Assembly (NCBI GenBank): GCA_963965975.1
Contig: OZ014422.1
Span: 4,301,155-4,365,154, forward strand
Length of the DNA: 64,000 nucleotides
Direction: 5' to 3'
From: Xestospongia bergquistia
Lineage: Eukaryota > Porifera > Demospongiae > Haplosclerida > Petrosiidae
A program made the position numbers and the translations under genes. This document shows positions 37,400 to 49,179 of the stretch, one piece after another. The notes beneath the pieces are model-generated. The model was not told the DNA's origin, did not search any database, and saw only the letters and a list, made by a program, of their open reading frames with translations. How positions within the stretch are numbered: position 1 is the first letter of the stretch; each line of letters opens with the position of its first letter.

Positions 37400-40300
37400 T
37401 AAAGGACTCTATGAAACTAAATATATAAAGTGCTATTAACGGTTTAGTAAGTTGGTCTGCATTAACACTCTAAAGTCTTTAAATTAAAGACTTTAGAAGG
37501 TTTAGACTATTAAGTGAAATTTATAAAGTAAAGAGCTCCGTCTAAAGGACTCTATGGGACTAATTAAATAAACTGCTATTAACAGTTTAGTAAGTTGGTT
37601 TGCATTAACACTCTAAAGTCTTTAATTTAAAGACTTTAGAAGGTTTAGACTATTGAGCAAATTTTATAAAGTAAACTGGTCAGTCTAAAGGACTCTATGG
37701 GACTAACGAAATAAACTGCTATTAACAGTTTAGTAAGTTGGTTTGCATTAACACTATAAAGTCTTTAATTTAAAGACTTTAGAAATTTGTGACTATAGAG
37801 TGAAGTTTATAAAGTAATCAGCTCAGTCTAAAGGACTCTATGAAACCAAATAAATACATTGCTATTAAAAGTGTAGTAAGTTGGTTTGCATTAACACTCT
37901 AAAGTCTTTAATTTAAAGACTTTAGAAGGTTTAGACTATTGAGTAAATTTTATAAAGTAATCTGGTCAGTCTAAAGAACTCTATGGGAGTAACTAAATAA
38001 ACTGCTATTAACAGTTTAGTAAGTTGGTTTGCATTAGCACTTTAAAGTATTTTATTTAAAGACTTTAGAAATTTGTGACTATTGAGTGAAGTTTATAAAG
38101 TAAACAGCTCAGTCTAAAGGACTCTATGAAACTAAATAAATACACTGCTATTAAAAGTTTAGTAAGTTGGTTTGCTTTAACACTCTAAAGTCTTTAAATT
38201 AAAGTGGTTAGAAGGTTTAGACTATTGAGTGAATTTTATAAAGTAAAGACCTTAGCCTAAGCTCTCTATGGGACTAAGTAAATAAACTGTTATTAACAGT
38301 TTAGTAAGTTGGTTGCATTAACACTCTAAAGTCTTTAATTTAAAGACTGTCGAAAGTTTCGACTATTCAGTAAATTTTATAAAGTAAACTGGTCAGTCTA
38401 AAGCACTCTATGGGACTAACTAAATAAACTGCTATTAACAGTTTAGTAAGTATGTTTGCATTAACACTACAAGGTCTTTAAATTAAAGAGTTTAGAAGGT
38501 TTAGACTATTGAGTGAAGTCTATAAAGTAAAGAGCTCAGTTTAAAGGACTCTATGAAACTAACTAAATAAATTGTTATTAACAGTTTTGCAAGTTGGTTT
38601 GCATTAACACCCTAAAGTTTTTAATATAAAGACGTTAGAAGGTTTACACTATTGAGTGAAATTTATAAAGTAAACAGCTCAGTCTAAAGGACTCTATGAA
38701 ACTAAATAAATAAACTGTTATTAACAGTTTAGTAAGTTGGTTTGCATTCACACTCTAAAGTCTTTAATTTAAAGACTTTAGAAGGTTTAGACTATTGAGT
38801 GAAGTTTATAAAGAAAACAGCTCAGTGTAAAGGACTCTATGGCACTAACTAAATAAACTGCTATCAACAGTTTAGTAATTTGGTTTGCATTAACACTCTA
38901 AAGTCTTTAATTTAAAGAATTTAAAAGGTTTAGAATACTGAGTAAATTTTATAAAGTAAACTGGTCAGTCTCAACGACTCTATGGGACTAACTAAATAAA
39001 CTGCTATTAACAGTTTAGTAAGTAGGTTTGCATTAACACTCTAAATTTTTTAATTTAAAGACTTTAGAAGGTTGTGACTATAGAGTGAATTATATAAAGT
39101 AAACAGCTCAGTCTTAAGGACTCTATGAAACTAAATATATAAAGTGCTATTAACGGTTTAGTAAGTTGGTCTGCATTAACACTCTAAAGTCTTTAAATTA
39201 AAGACTTTAGAACGTTTAGACTATTAAGTGAAATTTATAAATAAAGAGCTCCTTCCAAAGGACTCTATGGGACTAATTAAATAAACTGCTATTAACAGTT
39301 TAGTAAGTTTGTTTGCATTAACACTCTAAAGTCTTTAATTTAAAGACTTTAGAAGGTTTAGACTATTGAGCAAATTTTATAAAGTAAACTGGTCAGTCTA
39401 AAGGACTCTATGGGACTAACGAAATAAACTGCTATTAACAGTTTAGTAAGTTGGTTTGCATTAACACTCTAAAGTCTTTAATTTAAAGACTTTAGAAATT
39501 TGTGACTATAGAGTGAAGTTTATAAAGTAAACAGCTCAGTCTAAAGGACTCTATGAAACCAAATAAATACACTGCTATTAAAAGTGTAGTAAGTTGGTTT
39601 GCATTAACACTCTAAAGTCTTTAATTTAAAGACTTTAGAAGGTTTAGACTATTGAGTAAATTTTATAAAGTAATCTGGTCAGTCTAAAGAACTCTATGGG
39701 ACTAACTAAATAAACTGCTGTTAACAGTTTAGTAAGTTGGTTTGCATTAGCACTCTAAAGTATTTTATTTAAAGACTTTAGAAATTTGTGACTATTGAGT
39801 GAAGTTTATAAAGTAAACAGCTCAGTCTAAAGGACTCTATGAAACTAAATAAATACACTGCTATTAAAAGTTTAGTAAGTTGGTTTGCTTTAACACTCTA
39901 AAGTCTTTAAATTAAAGTGTTTAGAAGGTTTAGACTATTGAGTGAAGTTTATAAAGTAAAGACCTTAGCCTAAGCTCTCCATGGGACTAAGTAAATAAAC
40001 TGTTATTAACAGTTTAGTAAGTTGGTTTGCATTAACACTCTAAAGTCTTTAATTTAAAGACTGTCGAAGGTTTGGACTATTGAGTGAATTCTATAAAGTA
40101 AAGAGCTCAGTTTAAAGGACTCTATGAAACTAACTAAATAAATTTTTATTAACAGTTTTGCAAGTTGGTTTGCATTAACACCCTAAAGTTTTTAATTTAA
40201 AGACGTTAGAAGGTTTACACTATTGAGTGAAATTTATAAAGTAAACAGCTCAGTCTAAAGGACTCTATGAAACTAAATAAATAAACTGTTATTAACAGTT

Positions 40301-40710
40301 TAGTAAGTTGGTTTGCATTCACACTCTAAAGTCTTTAATTTAAAGACTTTAGAAGGTTTAGACTATTGAGTGAAGTTTATAAAGAAAACAGCTCAGTGTA
40401 AAGGACTCTATGGCACTAACTAAATAAACTGCTATCAACAGTTTAGTAATTTGGTTTGCATTAACACTCTAAAGTCTTTAATTTAAAGAATTTAAAAGGT
40501 TTAGAATACTGAGTAAATTTTATAAAGTAAACTGGTCAGTCTCAACGACTCTATGGGACTAACTAAATAAACTGCTATTAACAGTTTAATAAGTAGGTTT
40601 GCATTAACACTCTAAATTTTTTAATTTAAAGACTTTAGAAGGTTGTGACTATAGAGTGAATTTTATAAAGTAAACAGCTCAGTCTTAAGGACTCTATGAA
40701 ACTAATTAAA
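37400..40710 (-). repeat. Segmental duplication, 12- then 11-monomer offset
   Basis: About 37400-38250 matches about 39115-39965 with offset 1714 (12 monomers), shown by GGTTTAGTAAGTTGGTCTGC, GAGCAAATTTTATAAAG and CATGAAACC-like variants. About 38480-39140 matches about 40050-40710 with offset 1571 (11 monomers), shown by CACCCTAAAGTTTTTAAT and CTCAACGACTC. The change of offset marks loss of one monomer in the second copy or gain in the first. Confidence 0.7.
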
Positions 40711-42599
40711 TAAAGTGCTATTAACAATTTAGTAAGTTGGTTTGCATTAAAACTCTAAAGTCTTTAATTTATAGACTTTAGAAGGTTTAGACTATTGAGT
40801 GAAGTTTATAAAGTAAACTGCTCATTCTAAAGGACTCTATGGGACTAACTAAATAAAGTGCTATTAACAGTTTAGTAAGTTGGTTTGCATTAACACTCTA
40901 AAGCCATTAATTTATAGACTTTAGAAGGTTTAGACTATTGAGTGAAGTTTATAAAGTAAACTGCTCATTCTAAAGGACTCTATGGGACTAACTAAATAAA
41001 CTCTTATTAACAGTTTAGCAAGTTGGTTTGCATTAACACTCTAAAGTCTTTAATTTAAAGACGTTAGAAGGTTTAGACTATTGAGTGAAGTTTATAAAGT
41101 AAACAGCTCAGTCTAAAGGACTCTATGAAACTAAATAAATAAAGTGCTGTTAACGGTTTAGTAAGTTGGTCTGCATTAACACTCTAAAGTCTTTAAATTA
41201 AAGACTTTAGAAGGTTTAGACTATTGAGTAAGTTTCATAAAGTAAACTGGTCAGTCTAAAGGACTCTATGGGACTAACTAAATAAACTGCTATTAACAGT
41301 TGAGCAAGTAGGTTTGCATTAGCACTCTAATGTATTTTATTTAAAGACTTTAGAAATTTGTGACTATTGAGTGAAGTTTATAAAGTAAACAGCTCAGTCT
41401 AAAGGACTCTATGAAAGTAAACAAATACACTGCTATTAAAAGTTTAGTAAGTTGGTTTGCTTTAACACTCTAAAGTCTTTGAATTAAAGACTTTAGAAGG
41501 TTAAGACTATTGAGTGAAGTTTATAAAGAAAACATCTCAGTCTAAAGGAATGTATGGGACTAACTAAATAAACTGCTATTAACAGTTTAGTAAGTGGTTT
41601 TGCATTAGCACTCTAAAGTCTTTAAATTAAAGAGGTTACAAGGTTTAGACTATTGAGTGAAGTTTATAAAGTAAAGACCTTAGCCTAAGCACTCTATGGG
41701 ACTAAGTAAATAAAATGTTATTAACAGTTTAGTAAGTTGGTTTGCAATAACACTCTAAAGTCTTTAATTTAAAGACTGTCGAAGGTTTAGACTATTGACT
41801 AAATTTTATAAAGTAGACAGGTCAGTCTAAAGGACTCTATGGGACTAACTAAATAAACTGGTATTAAAAGTTTAGTAAGTTGGGTTGCATTAACACTGCA
41901 AAGTCTTTAAATTAAAGAGTTTAGAAGGTTTAGACTATTGAGTGAAGTTTATAAAGTAAAGAGCTCAGTTTAAAGGACTCTATGAAACTAACTAAATAAA
42001 TTGTTATTAACAGTTTAGCAAGTTGGTTTGCATTAACACCCTAAAGTTTTTAATTTAAAGACTTTAGAAAGTTTAGACTATTGAGTGAAGTTTATAAAGT
42101 AAACAGCTCAGTCTAAAGGACTCTATGAAACTAAATATATAAACTGTTGTTAACAGTTTAGTAAGTTGGTTTGCATTAACACTCTAAAGTCTTTAATTTA
42201 AAGACTTTAGAAGGTTTAGACTATTGAGTGAAGTTTATAAAGAAAACAGCTCAGTCTAAGGACTCTATGAAACTAAAGACATAAACTGCTTTAAACAGTT
42301 TAGTAAGTTGGTTTGCATTGACACTCTAAAGTCTTTAATTTAAAGACTTTAGAAGGTTTAGACTATTGAGTGAAGATTATAAAGTAAACAGCTCAGTCTA
42401 AAGGACTCTATTGGTCTAACAAAATAAACTGCTATTAACAGTTTAGTAAGTTGGTTTGCATTAAAACTCTAAAGTCTTTAATTTAAAAACTTTAGAAGGT
42501 TTACAGTGTTGAGTAAAGTTTATAAATTAAACTGCTCAGTCTAAAGGACTCTATGGGACTAATGAAATAAACTACTATGAACAGTTTTGTAAGTTGGTT

Positions 42600-43700
42600 T
42601 GCATTAACACTCTAAAGTCTTTTATTTAAAGACATTAGAAGGTTTAGACTATAGAGTATATTTTTTAAAGTAAACTGCTAATTCTAAAGGACTCTATAAG
42701 ATTCACTAAATAAACTGATATTAACAGTTTAGTAAGTTGGTTTGCATTAACACTATAAAGTCTTTAACTTAAAGAGTTTAGAAGGTTTAGACTATTGAGT
42801 GTAGTTTATAAAGTAAAGGGCTTAGTCTAAAGGACTTTGTGGGACTAATTAAATATACCGTTATTAACAGTTTAGTAAGTTGGTAACACTCTAAAGTCTT
42901 TAATTTGAAGACTTTCAAATGTTAGACTATTTAGTGAAGTTTATAAAGTAAACAGCTCAGTCTAAAGGACTCTATGAATCTAAATAAATAAAATGCTATT
43001 AACAGTTTAGTAAGTTGGTTTGCACTAACACTCTAAAGTCTTTAATTTAAAGACTTTAGAAGGTTTAGACTATTGAGTGAAGTTTATAAAGTAAACTACT
43101 CAGTCCAAAGAAATCTATGGGACTAACTAAATAAACTGCTACAAACAGTTTAGTAAGTTAGTTTGCACTACCACTCTAAAGTCTTTTATTTAAAGACTTT
43201 ACAAATTTGTGACTATTGAGTGAAGTTTATAAAGTAAACAGCTCATTCTAAAGGACTCTATGAAACTAAATAAGTAAACTGCTATTAAAAGTTTTGTATG
43301 TTGGTTTGCATTAACACTCTAAAGTCTTTAATTTAAAGACTTTAGAAGGTTTAGACTATAGAGTATATTTTTTAAAGTAAACTGCTCATTATAAAGGACT
43401 CTGTGGAACTCACTAAATAAACTGATATTAACAGTTTTGTAAGTTGGTTTGCATTAACATTCTAAAGTCTTTAAATTAAAGAGTTTAGAAGGTTTAGACT
43501 ATTGAGTGAAGTTTATAAAGTAAAGAGCTTAGTCGAAAGGACTTTATGGGACTAATTAAATATATGTCATTAAGAGTTTAGTAAGTTGGTAACACTCAAA
43601 AGTCTTTAAATTAAAGTGTTTAGAAGGTTTACACTATTGAGAAAGTTTATAAAGTAAAGAGCTTAGTCTAAAGGACTCTATGGGACTAAGTAAATAAACT
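42600..43700 (-). repeat. Monomers sharing a 7-bp deletion, about five monomers apart
   Basis: At 42875 and 43581 the usual GTAAGTTGGTTTGCATTAAC is shortened to GTAAGTTGGTAAC. Both are preceded by the AATTAAATATA variant and by a TAGAGTATATTTTTTAAAG monomer, so they descend from one duplication of about 706 bp. Confidence 0.65.
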
Positions 43701-46700
43701 GTTATTAACAGTTTAGTAAGTTGGTTTGCATTAACACTATAAAGTCTTTAATTTAAAGACTTTAGAAATTTGTGACTATTGAGTGAAGTTTATAAAGTAA
43801 ACAGCTCAGTCTAAAGGACTCTATGAATCTAAATAAATAAACTGCTATTAAAAGTTTAGTAAGTTGGCTTGCATTAACACTCTAAGGTCTTTAAATTAAA
43901 GACTTTAGAAGGCTTAGACTATTGAGTGAATTTTATAAAGAAAACAGCTCAGACTAAAGGACTCTATGGGACTAACTAAAGAAACTGCTATTAACAGCTT
44001 AGTAAGTTGTTTTGCATTAACACACTAAAGTCTTTAAATTAAAGTGTTTAGAAGGTTTAGACTATTGAGTGAAGTTTATAATGTAAAGAGCTTAGTCTAA
44101 AGGACTCTATGGCACTAAGTAAATAAATTGTTATTAACAGTTTAGTAACTTGGTTTGCATTAACGCTCTAAAGTCTTTAATATAAAGACTTTAGAAGGTT
44201 TAGACTATTGAGTAAATTTTATAAAGAAAAGTGCTCACTCTAAAGGACTCTATGGGACTAACAAAGTAAACTGCTATTAACAGTTTAGTAAGTTGTTTTG
44301 CATTAACACTCTAAAGTCTTTAAATTAAAGAGTTCAGAAGGTTTAGATGATTGACTGAAGTTTATAATGTAAACAGCTCAGTCTAAAGGACTCTATTGGA
44401 TTAACTAAATAAACTGTTATTAACAGTTTAGCAAGTTGGTTTGCATTAACACTCTAAAGTCTTTCTTTTAAAGACGTTAGAAGCTTTAGACTGTTGAGAG
44501 AAGTTTATAAAGTAAACAGCTCAGTCTAAAGGACTCTATAAAAACTAAATAAATAAACTGCTTTTAACAGTTTAGTAAGTTGGTATGCATTAACACTCTA
44601 AAGTCTTTAATATAAAGACTTTAAAAGGTTTAGACTATTGAGTGAAGTTTATAAAGTAAACAGCTCTGTCTAAATGACTCTATGGGACTAACTAAATAAA
44701 CCGCTACTAACAGTTTAGTAAGTTGGTTTGCATTAACACTCTAAAGTCTTTAATTTAAAGAGTTTAGAAGGTTTAGAATACTGAGTAAATTTTATAAAGT
44801 AATCTTGTCAGTACAAAGGACTCTATGGGACTAACTAAATAAACTGCTATTAACAGTTTAGTAAGTTGGTTTACATTAACACTCTAAAGTCTTTAATTTA
44901 AAGACTTTAGAAATTTGTGACTATTGACTGAAGTTTATAAAGTAAACAGCTCAGTCTAAAGGACTCTATGAAAGTAAATAAATAAAGTGATATTAACTGT
45001 TTAGTAAGTTCGTTCGCATTAACACTCTAAAGTCTTTAAATTAAAGACTTTAGAAGGTTTAGACTATTGAGTTATGTTTATAAAGTAAACAGCTCAGCCT
45101 AAAGGACTCTATGAAACTAAACAAAAAAACTGCTATTAAAAGTTTAGTAAGTTGGTTTGCATTAACACTCTAAAGTCTTTAATTTAAAGACTTTAGAAGG
45201 CTAAGACTATTGAGTGAATTTTATAAAGAAAACAGTTCAGTAAAGGACTCTATGGGACTAACTAAATAAACTGCTATTAACAGTTTAGTAAGTTGTTTTC
45301 ATTAACACTCTAAAGTCTTTAAATTAAAGTGTTTATAAGGTCTAGACTATTGAGTGAAGTTTATAAAGTAAAGAGCTTAGTCTAATGGACTCTATGGGAC
45401 TAAGTAAATAGACTGTTATTAAGAGTTTTGTAAGTTTGTTTGCATTTACACTCTAAAGTCTTTAATTTTAAGAGTTTAGAAGGTTTAGACTATATAGTAA
45501 ATTTAATAAAGTAAAGTATTCACTCTAAAGGACTCTATGGGACTAACTAAATAAACTGTTATTAACAGTTTAGAAAGTTTGCTTGCATTAACACTCTAAA
45601 GTCTTTAATTTAAAGACGTTAGAAGGTTTGACTATTGAGTGAAGTTTATAGAGTAAAAAGCTCAGTCTAAAGGACTCTATGAAACTAAATAAATAAACTG
45701 CTTTTAACAGTTTAGTAAGTTGGTTTGCATTAACATTCTAAAGTCTTTAATTTAAAGACTTTAGAAGGTTTAGACTATTGAGTGAAGTTTAAAAAGTGAA
45801 CAGCTCAGTCTAAAGGACTCTATGGGACTAACTGAATAAACTGCTATTAACAGTTTAGTAAGTTGGTTTCCATTAACACTCTAAAGTCTTTAATTTAAAG
45901 AATTTATAAAATTTAGAATACTGAGTAAATTTCATAAAGTAATCTGGTCATCTAAAGGACTCTATAGGACTAACTAAATAAACTGCTATTAACAGTTTAG
46001 TAAGTTGGTTTGCATTAACACTCTAAAGTCTTTAATTTAAAGACTTTAGAAATTTGTGACTATTGAGTGAAGTTTATAAAGTAAACAGCTCTGTCTAAAC
46101 GACTCTATGAAACTAAATAAAGAAAGTGCTATTAAATGTTTAGTAAGTTTGTTTGCATTAACATTCTAAAGTCTTTAAATTAAAGACTTTAGAAGGTTTA
46201 GACTATTGAGTGAAGTTGATAAAGTAAACAGCTCAGTCTAAAGGACTTTATGGGACTAACTAAATAAACTGCTATTAACAGTTTAGTAAGTTGGTTTGCA
46301 TTAACACTCTAAAGTCTTTAATTTAAAGACTTTATAATGTTTAGACTATTGAGTAAACTTTATAAAGTAAACTTCTAAGTATAAAGGACTCTATGAGACT
46401 GATGAATTAAACTACTATTAACAGTTTAGTAAGTTAGTTTGCATTAACACTATAAAGTCTTTAATTTAAAGTCTTTAGAAGGTTTAGACTATTGAGTGAA
46501 GTTTATAAAGTAAGGAGCTTAGTCTAAAGGACTCTATGGGACTAACGAAATAAACTGTTATTAACAGTTTAGTAAGTTGGTTTGCATTAACACTTTAAAG
46601 TCTTTAATTTAAAGAGTTTAGAAGGTTTAGACTATTGAGTAAATTTTATAAAGTAAACTGCTCATTCTGAAGGACTCTATGGGACCAACTAAATAAGCTG

Positions 46701-47115
46701 CTGTTAACAGTTTAGTAAGTTGGTTTGCATTAACACTCTAAAGCCTTTAATTTTAAGACTTTAGAAGGTTTAAACTATTGAGTGAAGTTTTTAAAGTAAA
46801 CAGCCCAGTCTAAAGGACTCTATGAAGCTAAATAAATAAACTGCTATTGACAGTTTAGTAAGATTGTTCGCATTAATACTCTAAAGTCTTTAATTTAAAG
46901 ACTTTAGAAGGTTTAGACTATTGATTGAAGTTTATAAAGTAAACTGGTCAGTCTAAAGGACTCTATGAAACTAAATAAATAAACTGCTATTAACAGTTTA
47001 GAAAGTTGGTTTGCATTAACACTCTAAAGTCTTTAATTTAAAGACTTTAGAAGGTTTAGAATACTGAGTAAATATTACAAAGTAAACTGGTCAGTCTAAA
47101 GGACTCTATGAAACT

Positions 47116-47119
47116 AAAT
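47116..47119. other. AAAT target-site duplication, left copy
   Basis: AAAT before the 399-bp element matches AAAT at 47519-47522 after it. Removing the element and one AAAT restores the normal ACTAAATAAATAAAG of the monomer. Confidence 0.75.
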
Positions 47120-47518
47120 GTGACCGGATATGCAAAAAGGGACCACTTGAGTCATTTCTGTCATTTTCACTTTTTCATACCATTTTAAAGTGTAGATAAT
47201 GCTGAATTGTTTGATACTTTGAATAAATGCATGCGTTGCTCAAGACACGAGATATAAACGGAAATAGAGTGGCTACTACCAAAAATTAATTTTGAGATAA
47301 GTGGAATTTAATTTTCCACACCCGCATCCGGTACACTAATATTTGATAACGCGAACGCTTCTACGTGCAAAGGTAGAAAGAACTTTCGCTTTTTACACGC
47401 TTCAAAATGACTGTCAGGAACTATTCTCTTCGTTTTTTGGTTGAAACCATCACTTTTTCTGTCCATACTGAAATTTTTGTTTTTGACAGAAGTGGTCCCT
47501 TTTCGCAAATCCGGTCAC
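47120..47518. mobile_element. 399-bp MITE-like non-autonomous DNA element
   Basis: Unique, less AT-rich sequence inside one satellite monomer. Ends are inverted repeats of 29 bp starting GTGACCGGAT, with 27 of 29 positions matching and further scattered identity (GTCA) beyond. Flanking AAAT is a 4-bp target duplication. The longest open stretch, on the minus strand from 47508, begins at a TTG inside the terminal repeat and has no known motif, so I regard the element as non-coding. The superfamily cannot be fixed from the ends; a 4-bp duplication that is not TTAA argues against piggyBac, so it was probably not mobilised by the 17699-20300 element. Confidence 0.85.
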
Positions 47519-48769
47519 AAATAAATAAAGTGCTATTAACAGTTTAGTAAGTTGGTTTGCTTTCACACTCTAAAGTCTTTAATGTTAAGACTTTAGAAAT
47601 TTGTGACTATTGAGTGAAGTTTATAAAGTAAACAGCTCAGTCTAAAGGACTCTATGAAACTAAATAAATAAACTACTATTAAAAGTTTAGTAAGTTCGTT
47701 TGAATTAACACTCTAAAGTCTTCAATTTAATGACTTTAGAAGGTTTAGATATTAAGTGAAGTTTATAAAGAAAATAGCTCAGTCTAAAGGACTCTATGGG
47801 ACTAACTAAATAAACTGATATTAACAGTTTAGTAAGATGTTTTACATTAACACTCTAAAGTCTTTAAATTAAAGAGTTTAGAAGGTTTAGACTATTGAGT
47901 GAAGTTTACAATGGAAAAAGCTCAGTATAAAGGACTCCATGGGAGTGACAAAATAAACTGTTCTTAACAGTTTAGCAAGTTGGTTTGCGTTGACATTCTA
48001 AAGTCTTTAATTTAAAGACATTAGAAGGTTTAGACTCTTGAGTGAAGTTTATAAAGTAAACAGCTCAGTCTAAAGGACTCTATGAAACTAAATAAATAAA
48101 CTACTTTTAACAGTTTAGTAAGTTGTTTTGCATTAACACTCTAAAGTATTTAATTTAAATACTTTAGACGGTTTAGACTATTGAGTGAAGTTTTTAAAGT
48201 AAACAGCTCAGTCTAAAGGACTCTATGGGACTATCTAAATAAACTGCTGTTAACAGTTTAGTAAGTTGGTTTGCATTAACACTCTAAAGTCTTTAATTTA
48301 AGACTTTAGAATGTTTAGACTATTGAGTGAATTTTATAAAGTAAACTGCTAAGTCTAAAGGACTCTATGGGACTAACGAAATAAACTGCTATTAACAGTT
48401 TATTAAGTTGGTTTGCATTAACAATCTAAAGTCTTTAATTTAAAGACTTTAGAATGTTTTGACTGTTGAGTAAATTTTATAAAATAAACTGCTTAGTCTA
48501 AAGGACTCTATGGGACTAATGATATAAACTGCTATTCTCAGTTTAGTAAGTTGTTTTGCATTAACACACTAAAGTCTTTAAATTAAAGTGTTTAGAAGGT
48601 TTAGACTATTGAGTGAAGTTTATAAAGTAAAGAGCTTAGTCTAAAGGACTCTGTGGGTCAAAGTAAATAAAATTTTATTAACAGTTTAGTAAGTTAGTTT
48701 GCATTAACCCTCTTAAGTCCTTAATTTAAAGACTTTAGAAGGTTTAGATTCTTGAGTAAATTTTATAAA

Positions 48770-48821
48770 GTAAAATGCTCATTTTAAAGGACTTATTGTA
48801 AAATGCTCATTTTAAAGGACT
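48770..48821 (-). repeat. 24-bp tandem duplication inside a monomer
   Basis: GTAAAATGCTCATTTTAAAG plus GACT occurs at 48770-48793 and again at 48798-48821, period 28 bp, separated by TATT. It lengthens one monomer by about 28 bp, a local replication-slippage type event. Confidence 0.8.
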
Positions 48822-49179
48822 CTGTGGGACTAACGAAATAAACTGCTATTTACAGTTTAGTAAGTTGGTTTGCATTAGCGATTTAAAGTCTTTAATTTAA
48901 AGACCTTAGAATGTTTAAACTATTGAGTGAAGTTTATAAAGTAAACTGCTGAGTCTGAAGGACTTATTGGACTAACTAAATAAACTGCTATTAACAGTTT
49001 AGTAAGTTGGTGTGCATTAACACTCTAAAGTCTATAAATTAAAGACTTTAGAAGGTTTAGTCTATTGAGTAAAGTGTATAATGTAAACAGCTCATTCTAA
49101 AGGACTCTATGGGACTAACTAAATAAACTGTTATTAACAGTTTAGCAAGTTGGTTTGCATAAACACTTTAAACTCTTTA

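Larger units (their letters stand above)
20301..47119 (-). repeat. Satellite array, about 143-bp monomer, reverse orientation (right arm, first part)
   Basis: The same satellite as 1-17698, but the consensus reads on the minus strand throughout. A near-consensus dyad is at 57878-57906 in the following part. Subtypes of the left arm are all present in reverse, for example CTGGTC with TACTGAGTAAATTTTA, CAGCTCAG with CTATTGAGTGAAG, and GGTTGTGAC with ATGAAACTA. Monomers carry more small indels in places. No gene or RNA is visible; every frame is broken by stops. Segmental duplications inside it are listed separately. Confidence 0.97.

Noticed and set aside
47308..47508. Minus-strand open frame of 66 codons in the 399-bp element
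   Set aside because: It starts at TTG inside the terminal inverted repeat and has no motif; a eukaryotic gene there is unlikely.
47120..47518. Internal deletion derivative of the piggyBac element
   Set aside because: Its ends (GTGACCGG) and AAAT duplication do not match CCCTTT ends and TTAA, and no internal sequence is shared.
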